Both the position numbers and the translations under genes were made by a program. The notes below the pieces were generated by a model. The model was given only the letters and a program-made list of their open reading frames with translations, did not search any database and was not told the DNA's origin. A DNA stretch of 64,000 nucleotides from Martinezella lusitana (GTDB lineage Bacteria; Pseudomonadota; Alphaproteobacteria; Rhizobiales; Rhizobiaceae), in NCBI RefSeq assembly GCF_016901135.1, contig NZ_JAFEVL010000003.1, forward strand, positions 310,001 through 374,000. Reading direction: 5' to 3'. This document shows, one piece after another, positions 26,084-35,023 of this stretch; within the stretch, counting starts at the first letter, position 1; every line of letters starts with the position of its first letter.

Positions 26084-26884
26084 CTAGGCGGTCAAGTCTG
26101 CCAGAATCTTGCAGCCGCTGACTGAATACGAAAATGAGAATCGGAGCCCGCGCCCGACCTTGATCGGTGCCAAAATGTCCAGTTCTTCACCGAAGGTCTC
26201 AGGAAAAGCGAGCGCACCTTCGCCCACCCATATGTTCGTGATCACCACATTTTCCAGGATGCAGCGAACAAGCTCATCAACGGCTGGCGTTTCGAGCCTG
26301 CCGGCCGAGAGACTTGGAAAATACCGTCGCGTCACAATCGGGCGATCAAGAAGGCCGACAAGATGACTGAGCCTTTCCCGCAGCGTGACGCGCGCCTGTG
26401 CCAGAAGCTGTCCATGGGAGGAAATGCAGGCGGCAAACCTGCTGTTCCTGGCGAGGGGCGCCGAGGCCGGGCTGCCGGCAGCGAATGTGCGGGTCTGGTG
26501 AACAGAACCAAGTTTCTCCGGATAGCCGCAGATCCAGCCTCTCAACAACGCGGCATCATTGTCGACAAAGGCGTAAGGGCACCAGGCAATCGGTGAGCCT
26601 TGCCACATGGCGTCCAGGAGAACGAGAAATCCGTGGCACTGGTAGCGCGCCGGATCGAGGTGTTCCTCATTCCGAGCTGTAAACTGATACTCGGTGAAGA
26701 GCGCGACGGCGTGGCCCTTGCTCTTCGCGTCAGGCTCGACCCCTCTGGGCAGAGTATATGCCGACAGCTCCGGGTCACTCCAATACTCCACGGCCAGAAC
26801 CTCGCCCGCAAAGTGCCAAGGCGGCGGCGGTATCAGAGCGGCAATCCCCAGAGGCGACCGCGGAATTGCAAAACCCTTCAACAT
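26084..26884 (-). CDS. Acetoacetate decarboxylase-like paralogue lacking the Schiff-base lysine
   Basis: From ATG 26884 (AGGGACCAGGAA upstream) the protein has 266 residues, exactly the length of its paralogue, and aligns with it without gaps through the first 130 residues (for example PPPPWHFAGEVLAVEY and WCPYAFVDNDAALLRGW). The active-site segment reads GYPEKLGS: position 123, the Schiff-base lysine of true decarboxylases, is Glu, while Lys124 remains. A normal acetoacetate decarboxylase mechanism is therefore unlikely. It may be a binding or scaffold subunit, or catalyse different chemistry. A longer start 30 bases upstream is possible. Confidence 0.8.
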   Translation of the reverse strand: MLKGFAIPRSPLGIAALIPPPPWHFAGEVLAVEYWSDPELSAYTLPRGVEPDAKSKGHAVALFTEYQFTARNEEHLDPARYQCHGFLVLLDAMWQGSPIAWCPYAFVDNDAALLRGWICGYPEKLGSVHQTRTFAAGSPASAPLARNSRFAACISSHGQLLAQARVTLRERLSHLVGLLDRPIVTRRYFPSLSAGRLETPAVDELVRCILENVVITNIWVGEGALAFPETFGEELDILAPIKVGRGLRFSFSYSVSGCKILADLTA

Positions 26885-27053
26885 TTCCTGGTCCCTCAAG
26901 AACAGACGATCCATCCGCTGCCGGTGTCAGCGTGAAAAGGCTATGCGGGCCGGAGTCCTGCTGCTTGTATGGGTATGCGACAATCTTGCATTTCTCTGAA
27001 TTCCGATGGCGTCATCAACTTCGGTTCGAGAACGCCGGTCGGCAGGTGCGGAG

Positions 27054-28706
27054 TCAGCGAGAGCCGTATTTCTCTCGGAGTGCGTTCTTGTTGAACTTCC
27101 CGACGCTTGTCTTGGGGAGGGCGTCGACGAACAGAACAACGTCGGGGATTCCGTACTTTGAAATCACCCCCGCATCGGCGAAAGACTTCAGATGCGCCTT
27201 TATCTGCGTGTCGCTGAGATCGGCGCCCGTCTGGGCATCCCTGACGACGAGCGCCAGCGGCCGTTCGCCCCATTTGTCGTCCTTGACGCCGATGACGGCG
27301 GCCTCCGACACGCCCTTGCACTGCGAAACGAGATCTTCGATCTGGAGCGATGACACCCACTCGCCGCCGGTCTTGATGACATCCTTGATCCGGTCGACGA
27401 TACGAAGATAGCCGCTCGGCTCGATGATGCCGATGTCATCGGTGTGCAAGTAGCCGCCAGCCCACAGCTGCTCGGACGCCTCGGCATTATCGATGTATCC
27501 TTGGGTGAGCCACGGCGCACGCACGACGACTTCTCCACGAGTTTTTCCGTCATGAGGCACGTCGTTCAGTCTTGCGTCGACCAGACGGATATCGACCAGT
27601 GGGGCTGACATGCCGGCTTTGGTTCGGATATCCAGCTCCTTCTCGAGGTCACCGCTGAGATCGGCCGATTTCACCTGCGCCAGGCAAAGCAGCGGAGCAC
27701 TCTCCGACATTCCGTAGCCGGCATAGACATCAACGCCCAGCGCGAGCGCCTGCCTGGCGAGCGCCCTCGGCAGTTCCGATCCTCCGACTATCATCTTCAA
27801 GCCGGCGAGATCGGTATTCGCCGCCGTGGCAGCGCCAAGCAGCATTTGCAGGATCGTCGGCACGCCGTGCGTGAAGGTTACGCCTTCGGTCTTGATCAGC
27901 TTGACGAGGAAGGCAGGGTCGTAGCGACCCGGATACACTTGCTTGACGCCAGCAAGTGTCGCCGTCCACGGAAGCCCCCAGGCATGCGAGTGAAACATCG
28001 GGGTGATCGGCATATAGACGTCGTCGCGGCAAAACCGGCCCTGTTTCGCAGCGGTGCCGAGGAAAGCCATTTCGGCGAGCGAATGGAGCACGAGTTGTCG
28101 ATGGCTGAAGTAGACGCCCTTCGGCGAACCCGTTGTCCCGGTCGTGTAAAACGTCGTGGCAAGAGTGTTCTCATCGAAGTCCGGGAAGCTGTAGTCGGGT
28201 GATGCGCTGAGGAGGAGGTCCTCATATTCGCCGGCGAATGTAAGCCCGCCGGCCTGGGGTACCGCCCGATCCGACATCAGGATCAGCGTCTTCACGTTAG
28301 GCAGCTGCTGCTTGATACCTTCCAGAACCGGGACGAAATCGTCGTTGACAAGAAGGACTGACGCGCCCGCGTGATCGATCGTGTAGGCGATCTGTTCCGG
28401 CGGCATACGGATATTGACCGTCTGCAAGACAGCTCCCATCATCGGAACTGCAAAGTAGGCCTCCAGAAAACGATTGCTGTCCCAATCCAGCACGCCGACC
28501 GTATCGCCGGCAACGACGCCGAGCCTGGCGAGGCTGGATGCAAGCCGTCCAACGCGCTCGCGCAACTGCCGGTAAGTCAGGCGCCTCGTGTCACGATAGA
28601 CGATCTCCTGATCGGGCGCCTGCTGGAGCGGCGTATGCCACAGCTGTTTTATGAGCAGCGGATACTGATAGGCAGACTTGGTGACTGGTATAGGCTTTCC
28701 GGCCAT
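27054..28706 (-). CDS. Acyl-CoA ligase (AMP-binding family)
   Basis: This is a 550-residue cytoplasmic enzyme of the ANL superfamily. It has the P-loop YTTGTTGSPKG, YGMSESAPLL, GGYLHTDDIGIIEP, the hinge-region DRIKDVIKTGGEWVSSLQIE, and the C-terminal lysine in PKTSVGKFNKNAL. It activates a carboxylic acid to an acyl-CoA through an acyl-AMP, probably feeding the acyl-CoA dehydrogenase and crotonases encoded in the same set. AAGGAC precedes the ATG. The chain specificity cannot be read from the sequence; medium-chain or branched acids are usual for this subgroup. Confidence 0.87.
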   Translation of the reverse strand: MAGKPIPVTKSAYQYPLLIKQLWHTPLQQAPDQEIVYRDTRRLTYRQLRERVGRLASSLARLGVVAGDTVGVLDWDSNRFLEAYFAVPMMGAVLQTVNIRMPPEQIAYTIDHAGASVLLVNDDFVPVLEGIKQQLPNVKTLILMSDRAVPQAGGLTFAGEYEDLLLSASPDYSFPDFDENTLATTFYTTGTTGSPKGVYFSHRQLVLHSLAEMAFLGTAAKQGRFCRDDVYMPITPMFHSHAWGLPWTATLAGVKQVYPGRYDPAFLVKLIKTEGVTFTHGVPTILQMLLGAATAANTDLAGLKMIVGGSELPRALARQALALGVDVYAGYGMSESAPLLCLAQVKSADLSGDLEKELDIRTKAGMSAPLVDIRLVDARLNDVPHDGKTRGEVVVRAPWLTQGYIDNAEASEQLWAGGYLHTDDIGIIEPSGYLRIVDRIKDVIKTGGEWVSSLQIEDLVSQCKGVSEAAVIGVKDDKWGERPLALVVRDAQTGADLSDTQIKAHLKSFADAGVISKYGIPDVVLFVDALPKTSVGKFNKNALREKYGSR

Positions 28707-28847
28707 GGCGGCGTCCTTAGGATATGTCGCGCCTCAACGCTCGATGGCAGGCCCGCCGGCCGAGTCGTTGATGACGGCGAGCCTCTTCTTTTCAGACCTT
28801 CAATCTGGCGCGGCTCGCGTCCAGGCGATGCGACCACTTCTTTTCGA

Positions 28848-29801
28848 TTACTTGGCCTGTCCAGCCGCCTTGTTGCGCAACTCCAGAAGCCCAAGCAGGA
28901 CCTCATCGCGTTCTGCCGCCAAGTCGTCGATCGAGCGCGAGCCTACTTCGGCATGAACGCCTGCTATCAGCTTTTCCTGAAGTTCCGGGGTTAGCTGCGG
29001 CGAGCCGAGGACCTTCCACCACGCCGTCATGGGGCCGGTGAATTGTTCGAGAAAATGCTCCATGCCGCCTTGGCCACCACCGAGATGGTTGAGGAGGACC
29101 TGGCCCATGATTCCCCAGCGGAGCCCCGGCCCCCAGCAGAGCGCGGTATCGACATCAGCGACGCTGACAACGCCCTCGTTCACCAGATGATACACCTCCC
29201 GGGCAAGGGCAGCTTGCAGCCGGTTGGCAACATGTCCCGGCACCTCCTTGTGAAGGCGGACCGTTTGCTTGCCCAGAGCCGTATAGAATTCCGAAGCGCG
29301 GCGGATTGTCTCCTCGGACGTCTTCGCTCCGCCGACGATCTCGACCAGCGGGATCAAGTGCGGCGGATTGAACGGATGCGCGATGACGCAGCGCTCCGGA
29401 TGAGACGGGCAGCCGGACTGGATCTCGCTCATCGTCAGGCCGGAAGAGCTCGACGCGATGATCACATCGGGTGGCAGCAGCTCGTCGAGTTGACCGTAGA
29501 GCTTTTTCTTGAAGTCGATCCGCTCGGGCCCGTTCTCCTGTACGAGATCGGCGCCCTTCACGGCCTCTGCCAAGTCAGGCGTAAAGACCAGCCGGAGTGG
29601 CGAGGCGCCGGCAGTGATGCCCAGTCTTTCGAGCGCGGGCCAGGCCGCGTAGACGAAGTGCCTCAACGAAGCTTCCGCGTCAGGAGCTATGTCTGTCGCC
29701 ACGACATCGAGCCCCTTTGCAAGGAAGAGTGCGGCCCAGCTCGCGCCGATGACACCCGTACCGATAATTGTGACCTGAGAGATCGGCCTGTTGCCAGCCA
29801 T
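28848..29801 (-). CDS. 3-hydroxyacyl-CoA dehydrogenase-family oxidoreductase
   Basis: From ATG 29801 (AGGAG 8 bases upstream) the protein has 317 residues; a TTG at 29807 is too close to the ribosome-binding site. The Rossmann motif VTIIGTGVIGASWAALF is near the N-terminus, with SSSSGLTMSEIQ and the conserved HPFNPPHLIPLVEIVGG, then VPGHVANRLQAALAREVYHL. The length and single C-terminal domain match carnitine 3-dehydrogenase and lambda-crystallin-type enzymes that act on free 3-hydroxy acids, as well as short 3HCDH enzymes. The product would be a 3-keto compound, a fitting substrate for the decarboxylase-like protein encoded downstream. Confidence 0.84.
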   Translation of the reverse strand: MAGNRPISQVTIIGTGVIGASWAALFLAKGLDVVATDIAPDAEASLRHFVYAAWPALERLGITAGASPLRLVFTPDLAEAVKGADLVQENGPERIDFKKKLYGQLDELLPPDVIIASSSSGLTMSEIQSGCPSHPERCVIAHPFNPPHLIPLVEIVGGAKTSEETIRRASEFYTALGKQTVRLHKEVPGHVANRLQAALAREVYHLVNEGVVSVADVDTALCWGPGLRWGIMGQVLLNHLGGGQGGMEHFLEQFTGPMTAWWKVLGSPQLTPELQEKLIAGVHAEVGSRSIDDLAAERDEVLLGLLELRNKAAGQAK

Positions 29802-29803
29802 GA

Positions 29804-30739
29804 TCAATTCTCCTTTGAGGGAATTTCGGCGTATGCGACGCCGGACAGATTGCCTTGGGCAAAGAGAAATGCACGCTTCTCGGCGCCATTGAGCCTTGCA
29901 GAATAGACGGAGCCACCCAAGTCGGTGACGAACAGCCGATCGCCGGAAACGTCGAGCGCGAGGCCGATACCTTCCATCAGATCGCCGGCGATGACCTCAG
30001 GCGCGTGGCCATCTCCGACCGGCGCATCGACTGAGGCACGGTTGACCGTATTGCCGAGCGGCGGGTTGCCGCGATCCGTCCAGTAGAGGATCCGGCTTTC
30101 CAAATCGAGCTCGAGGTCGATCGGTTCAGGCAGATTGTCGAACCATACTTCGATGTCGGTTCGACTTACAGCGTCCTCGCCATTGGGCACCTCTATGCCG
30201 GCGCGGAGGATGCGGCCGAGGCCGGAATTATCCGAACCCTTCTGTGTCCAATAGATCTGTCCGCGCTTGGGATCGACAGTGATTCCGACGCACCACTTCG
30301 TGGCGTCGCGACGGTCGTCCTCGCCTTCACCCGTCCTCACCAGCGTCTCGACGTTCGTGCCGTCGAGATTTGCACGCATCACCCGCATGCCCTCGCGGTC
30401 GCACCAATAGAGCTTGCCAGTTCGCTTCTCGAAGTGAAGCTGCTTTGGCGTGAACGTGACGCCTTGGGGAATGATGACCTTGCGATTGCTTCCATCGAGG
30501 TCGGCGCACTCGATGGAACCGTCATTAAGGTTGGGCACCCCCATATTCGTCCAGTAGATGTGGCCGGCCTCGACATCGACAGCGATGCCATCGGGAAGAT
30601 GACAGTCGGCAACGATGACCTTCCGGTCGGAACCGTCCGGGCTCATCGAATGAATGCGACCACCGCTCAGTTCGAGAACGAACAGTCGGCCAACCGCTAC
30701 CTTGCGGCCAGACGGCTTCGCCGCGAAAACCTCAGTCAT
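29804..30739 (-). CDS. YWTD-type beta-propeller protein, cytoplasmic
   Basis: The 311-residue protein carries repeats typical of LDL-receptor-type YWTD propellers: IYWTNMG, LYWCDREGMR, IYWTQKG and LYWTDRGNPP, interspersed with DLDGSNRKVII and NLDGTNVETLV. About six blades can be accounted for. No signal peptide is visible (start MTEVFAAKPSGRK), so the protein is probably cytoplasmic. It ends two bases before the dehydrogenase gene, so the two are coupled. It could be a lactonase-like hydrolase of the SMP-30 type or a non-catalytic partner of the dehydrogenase. The function is unknown. Confidence 0.75.
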   Translation of the reverse strand: MTEVFAAKPSGRKVAVGRLFVLELSGGRIHSMSPDGSDRKVIVADCHLPDGIAVDVEAGHIYWTNMGVPNLNDGSIECADLDGSNRKVIIPQGVTFTPKQLHFEKRTGKLYWCDREGMRVMRANLDGTNVETLVRTGEGEDDRRDATKWCVGITVDPKRGQIYWTQKGSDNSGLGRILRAGIEVPNGEDAVSRTDIEVWFDNLPEPIDLELDLESRILYWTDRGNPPLGNTVNRASVDAPVGDGHAPEVIAGDLMEGIGLALDVSGDRLFVTDLGGSVYSARLNGAEKRAFLFAQGNLSGVAYAEIPSKEN

Positions 30740-30820
30740 AGCTCTTTCCTTTCACAACTCAGACCTGGATGCCGAAATGTTCCCGCGGCATCTCTGCAGG
30801 CTCGTTAGTCGGCAATGGCT

Positions 30821-31615
30821 CTAGCTGGCCGCTGCCGGTTTCCCCGTCTTGGTGAAGTCAGGTGGGCGCTTCTCCAGGAAAGCGGTCAGTGCCTCCTTCG
30901 CCTCCTCGGAACGAACCTGTATGCTGAACGCCTCGTTCTCGGCCTTGATCGCCGCCCTGATCTGTTCGAGATGAGGACGCTTCAGAAGTCGCTTGGAGGC
31001 CTGCAGCGCACCGGCCGGCTTCGCCGCCAGATTTCGTGCCGTTTCGGTCGCCACCTGCAGGAGGTTCTGATCCGGCACGACTCGCGTGACCAATCCTAAC
31101 TCTGCAGCCCGCATGGCATCGAACGGCAATCCGAGCAAAATCAGCTCAGCTGCGCGAATGTGCCCGATCGTAAGTGGAACCAGACAGCTCGAGCCGAATT
31201 CCGGCACCAGAGCGAGGTTGATGAAAGGCATCTGGAACTTGGTGCTTTCGCCGGCGTAGACGAAGTCGCAGTGCAACAGCATAGTGGTTCCGCCACCGAT
31301 CGCGGCACCCTGCACGGCCGCAATCAGCGGCTTGTCGAAATCGACCAATGCGTTCATGAGCCGATACTGCGGAGATTCGCCTGGGCCGGGAGGATGCTCC
31401 AGAAAGTCCTTCACATCGTTGCCGGCGCTGAATGCATTCCCCGCGCCGTGCCAAAGCACGACACGTATGCTCTCGTCCTTGGCCGCGTCGGAGAAGATGT
31501 CCGCGAGCTTGGTATACATGCTCGACGTCATCGCGTTCCGCTTTTCCGGACGATTCAATTCAACGCGAAGTATGCCTTCGAAGCGTTCGGTAACTATCTC
31601 ATCCATCGTCTTCAT
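30821..31615 (-). CDS. Enoyl-CoA hydratase/isomerase family protein, isomerase-like acid site
   Basis: The protein has 264 residues from ATG 31615; an ATG at 31606 is an alternative. The crotonase fold is shown by LRVELNRPEKRNAMTSSM, the oxyanion loop AFSAGNDVKDF, and VQGAAIGGGTTMLLHCDFVY. The second-acid region reads LALVPEFGSS, the pattern typical of delta3-delta2-enoyl-CoA isomerases more than hydratases, which usually have GAGGTQRL. It may therefore shift a double bond in an unsaturated acyl-CoA. It belongs to the leftward catabolic set. Confidence 0.83.
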   Translation of the reverse strand: MKTMDEIVTERFEGILRVELNRPEKRNAMTSSMYTKLADIFSDAAKDESIRVVLWHGAGNAFSAGNDVKDFLEHPPGPGESPQYRLMNALVDFDKPLIAAVQGAAIGGGTTMLLHCDFVYAGESTKFQMPFINLALVPEFGSSCLVPLTIGHIRAAELILLGLPFDAMRAAELGLVTRVVPDQNLLQVATETARNLAAKPAGALQASKRLLKRPHLEQIRAAIKAENEAFSIQVRSEEAKEALTAFLEKRPPDFTKTGKPAAAS

Positions 31616-31671
31616 GTCTCCGTCCGCCTGGTAATGTCTAGGCAAGACCGGGGCGGCTGCGCCACCTCGCT

Positions 31672-32898
31672 CTATGCGGCGTGCCCTTGTGCTTTCGGAA
31701 CGGCACCGCTGGCGTGCAGGCCGTCGATCTCATCGGCGCCGAAGCCGAGTTGTTTGAGGATCTCCTCGCTGTGTTCGCCGAGTTCCGGAGCCCGGGTGGC
31801 CGGGACCTTGGCTATGCCATGCACCTGGAGAGGGCTGCTGATCGTGAAGTTGAGGTTGCCGCCAGCGCCATAGAGTGGAACGACGATGTCGTTCGCTCTG
31901 AGCTGCGGGTCCTTGATCACTTCGCTGGGTGCATGCACCACGCCAAAGGTAAGGTGAGCCTGCTCGAAGATCTCACTCCAATGCGCCATGGGCTGCGCGG
32001 TAAAGGTCTCATCCAGTATCGCGGTGAGCTGCGCCGAATTCGCGCCCTGCTTTGCGGGGTCGGCAAACCGGGCATCCGTCAAAAGATCCGGGCGGCCTAT
32101 TCCATAGACCAGAGCCGGCCATTTGTCGGGCGTCAGTACGATCACGAACCATGTGTCATCGGCTGCCCGATAGACATTGAAGGTCGCATTCGGCGGGTTC
32201 GCGCGATCATGCAGCGGGAAGAACGTGGCATCGCTAAGTGCCGCCTGAGTTGAGACTGCACAGGCCCAGACGCCGGCCGCGAGCAGCGAGGTCGTGACGT
32301 ACGAACCCTTTCCCGTGCGTTCCCGCCGGTAGAGCGCGGTCACGATTGCCGAATAGAGGCTGACAGCCGTCGAATGATCGCCGCTGCCCGCGACCGGGAG
32401 CGTCGGCGGGGCACCCGCGTCTCGCGTCAGAGACAGCAGGCCGCTTCGTGCCCAATAGGCCGTAATGTCGAATCCCGGAAGCTGTGCGTCGGGACCATGA
32501 TCGCCATAGCCGGTCACATCAGCATAGATCAGGCGCGGGTTCCACGGCGCGACATCCTCGTAGCCGAGCTTCAGTTTTTCACGCGCGGGATGCGGTGTGT
32601 TGACGATCAGAACGTCGGCCCATTCAACCAGCCGCCGCAGAACTTCCCTCGCCTCGGGCGATTTCAGATCGAGCGCCAATCCGCGCTTATTGCGATTGTT
32701 GAGATGCCAGGGATAATTGTCCTTTGCGCGAGGCTGCGGCGGGATCTTGTAGCCAATCCGCCAGGTGTCGCCGGTTGGCGGCTCGACCTTGATCACGTCG
32801 GCGCCGAAATCGGACAGTATCACCGCGGCACCCGGACCGGCGATGAAGCTCGCCAGGTCCACCACCTTCAGTCCTGAGAAAATATTGTCGTCTGCCAT
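31672..32898 (-). CDS. CaiB/BaiF-type (class III) CoA transferase
   Basis: From ATG 32898 (AAAGG upstream) the protein has 408 residues, normal for formyl-CoA-transferase relatives. Motifs include GLKVVDLASFIAGPGAAVIL at the N-terminus, DFGADVIKVEPPTGDTWR, and PGFDITAYWARSGL, whose aspartate corresponds to the acyl-anhydride-forming residue of the family. It moves CoA between acids in the cytoplasm, an ATP-free alternative to the ligase in the same set. An open frame continuing upstream to 33387 runs antiphase through the adjacent crotonase gene and is spurious. Confidence 0.86.
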   Translation of the reverse strand: MADDNIFSGLKVVDLASFIAGPGAAVILSDFGADVIKVEPPTGDTWRIGYKIPPQPRAKDNYPWHLNNRNKRGLALDLKSPEAREVLRRLVEWADVLIVNTPHPAREKLKLGYEDVAPWNPRLIYADVTGYGDHGPDAQLPGFDITAYWARSGLLSLTRDAGAPPTLPVAGSGDHSTAVSLYSAIVTALYRRERTGKGSYVTTSLLAAGVWACAVSTQAALSDATFFPLHDRANPPNATFNVYRAADDTWFVIVLTPDKWPALVYGIGRPDLLTDARFADPAKQGANSAQLTAILDETFTAQPMAHWSEIFEQAHLTFGVVHAPSEVIKDPQLRANDIVVPLYGAGGNLNFTISSPLQVHGIAKVPATRAPELGEHSEEILKQLGFGADEIDGLHASGAVPKAQGHAA

Positions 32899-32939
32899 GG
32901 GTTGGCCTTTCTGAATTGCCGTGCGGGGTCGAGTTTTCT

Positions 32940-33743
32940 TCAGCGTCCGCGAAATTGTGGAGCGCGCTTTTCGAGGAAGGCAGTCGTGCCCTCCTTCTTG
33001 TCCTCGGTTGCGGCGCAGAGCCCGAAGTAGGAGGCTTCGAGCAACAGGCCTTGACCCTGGCTCGTCTCCATCCCCTTGTTTACCGCCTCGAGCGCGAACT
33101 TGACGGCAATGGGAGCGTTGACAGCGATTCTCGTAAGGATCGCCTCGGCGCGCTGGATCAACTCGGCCGCCGGAACGATCTCGTTGACCAGCCCGATCCG
33201 ATAGGCCTCCTGCGCCGTGATCATCTCCCCGGAGAGGATGAGCTGAAGGGCGCGGCCCTTCCCGACGAGCCGCGGCAGCCGCTGCGTTCCGCCGCCACCG
33301 GGCACCAATCCAAGTGCGACTTCCGGCTGGCCGAATTTCGCCGCTTCCACCGCGATCCTGATGGTGCAGGCCATCGCCGTCTCGCAACCGCCGCCGAGCG
33401 CAAAGCCATTCACCGCTGCAATCACAGGCTTGCCGAGATTCTCGATGAGATCGAGCACTTCCTGTCCAAAGCGACTGGACTGTTCAGCGTCGAACGCCGA
33501 TACCTGCGCGAGCTCGCTGATGTCGGCGCCGGCGATGAAAGCCCTGTCGCCGGCACCCGTCAAAATGACGCCGCGTATCGCGGCATCGTCCCGGGCATCC
33601 TCGAAGGCCTTTCTCAAGTCCGACCAGGTTGGCGTATTCAGCGCGTTGAGGACCTTTGGGCGATTGACAGTGACGTAGGCGATGCCGCCCTTCTTCTCAT
33701 AGAGGACGTTTGCGAGCGTCAGGCCCGCGTTTTCCGAAGCCAT
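32940..33743 (-). CDS. Enoyl-CoA hydratase (crotonase family)
   Basis: The 267-residue protein is a standard hydratase: YVTVNRPKVLNALNTPTW, oxyanion loop GDRAFIAGADISELAQ, AAVNGFALGGGCETAMACTI, then FGQPEVALGLVPGGGGTQRL with the QPE acid and the GGTQRL motif. It would hydrate trans-2-enoyl-CoA to 3-hydroxyacyl-CoA, the step between the acyl-CoA dehydrogenase and the 3-hydroxyacyl-CoA dehydrogenase of this set. AGGAG lies upstream of the ATG. It differs from the isomerase-like paralogue encoded at 30821-31615, so the two have separate roles. Confidence 0.87.
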   Translation of the reverse strand: MASENAGLTLANVLYEKKGGIAYVTVNRPKVLNALNTPTWSDLRKAFEDARDDAAIRGVILTGAGDRAFIAGADISELAQVSAFDAEQSSRFGQEVLDLIENLGKPVIAAVNGFALGGGCETAMACTIRIAVEAAKFGQPEVALGLVPGGGGTQRLPRLVGKGRALQLILSGEMITAQEAYRIGLVNEIVPAAELIQRAEAILTRIAVNAPIAVKFALEAVNKGMETSQGQGLLLEASYFGLCAATEDKKEGTTAFLEKRAPQFRGR

Positions 33744-33808
33744 GATAATGAATCTCCTATTGGGAAGCGGCGCGAGCCGGGATGGCGGAGATCCCGGCTC
33801 GCCGTTGC

Positions 33809-35023
33809 TCAGACGAATGCACCAAACCCGGTGATGGCTTTGCCCACGATCAGATTCTGCATCTGATAGGTGCCTTCGTATGAGTAGAGCGCTTCCGCGT
33901 CCGCGAAGAAGCGCGCGAGATTGTAGTCCGCGACAATGCCGTTACCGCCCAGGAGCTCGCGGCCCCATGAAACGGTCTCGCGGGACTTTGCCGTGCAGAA
34001 CGCTTTCGCCAGCGACGCGTGGTGGTCGGCAAGCTTGCCCTCGTCATCCATCTGCGCCAGGCGGACCATCAGGCACTGGCACGCGGTCACGTTGGCAAGC
34101 ATCTTGGCGAGGAGATCCTGGACCATCTGGAACGAAGCGATCGGCTTGCCGAACTGCAGACGCTCCTGCGTATATTTCAGGGTTGCCTCGAATGCGCCCA
34201 TCTGGACACCGGTCGAGGCCCAGCCGACCATGTAGCGCGTCATCCGCAACACGCGCGCGGTGTCGCGGAACGAGTTGCCCTGCTCCAGGCGGTTCGCTTC
34301 CGGTACGCGGACGTCGTTCAGCGTTATGACGCCATTCTGGACGACCTTGAGCGCGATCTTATGCTCGATCTTCTCAACGCTGAATCCCGGTGTCGTCTTG
34401 TTCTCGACGATGAAACCCTTCACCTGATTGTCGTCGAGGTCGCGCGCCCAGATGATCGAGACATCGCACCACGTCGCATTGCCGATCCAGCGCTTCTGCC
34501 CATTGAGGACCCAAGTGTCGCCCTCGCGTTTCGCAGTCGTGGTCAGCCCTCCGCTCGTGCCCGAACCGACCAGTGGCTCGGTAAGGCCGAAGCAACCGAT
34601 TTTTTCCCATCGCGCCATCGCTGGCAGCCACTTCTGCTTCTGCTCCTCCGAACCGTCGAGATAGATCGAGCCCATGGCGAGACCGCTGTGCACACCGAAG
34701 AAGGTGCAAAAGGAAGCATCGACGCGGGCCAGCTCCATTGCGACGAAGCCGAACAGCTTCTGGCTGCCGCCGGCGCAGCCGTAGCCCTCATACCCAAGGC
34801 CGCCTATCCCCAGTTCCTTGAACGAAGGCAGCAGCTCGAAAGGAAACGCGTCGTCGGACCAGTATTTGTTGATGATCGGCTGGACCCTGGTCTCCATGTA
34901 GGTTCGCACCTTCTTGACCACAGCCAATTCGTCGGGGGTCAAGACGTCGACAAGCTGGTAGAAATCGCTGTTCGGCGCCGGCAAAGGTTTCGCCTTCTTG
35001 TCTTCATTGGTTGCGATTGCCAT
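33809..35023 (-). CDS. Acyl-CoA dehydrogenase, glutaryl-CoA-dehydrogenase/ACX4-like
   Basis: The 404-residue FAD enzyme contains [60 protein letters not shown] and the C-terminal YSYEGTYQMQNLIVGKAITG with the catalytic glutamate in YEGT. The end of the sequence resembles glutaryl-CoA dehydrogenases and plant peroxisomal short-chain acyl-CoA oxidase ACX4. AGGAGG lies upstream of the ATG. It is the first gene of the leftward catabolic set and would perform the first oxidation of the activated acid. The promoter should lie in 35024-35200, where no clear operator was found. Confidence 0.86.
   Translation of the reverse strand: MAIATNEDKKAKPLPAPNSDFYQLVDVLTPDELAVVKKVRTYMETRVQPIINKYWSDDAFPFELLPSFKELGIGGLGYEGYGCAGGSQKLFGFVAMELARVDASFCTFFGVHSGLAMGSIYLDGSEEQKQKWLPAMARWEKIGCFGLTEPLVGSGTSGGLTTTAKREGDTWVLNGQKRWIGNATWCDVSIIWARDLDDNQVKGFIVENKTTPGFSVEKIEHKIALKVVQNGVITLNDVRVPEANRLEQGNSFRDTARVLRMTRYMVGWASTGVQMGAFEATLKYTQERLQFGKPIASFQMVQDLLAKMLANVTACQCLMVRLAQMDDEGKLADHHASLAKAFCTAKSRETVSWGRELLGGNGIVADYNLARFFADAEALYSYEGTYQMQNLIVGKAITGFGAFV

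Noticed and set aside
32899-33387. N-terminal extension of the CaiB-type frame up to 33387
   Set aside because: The extension is antiphase to the crotonase gene and the family N-terminus starts at ATG 32898.
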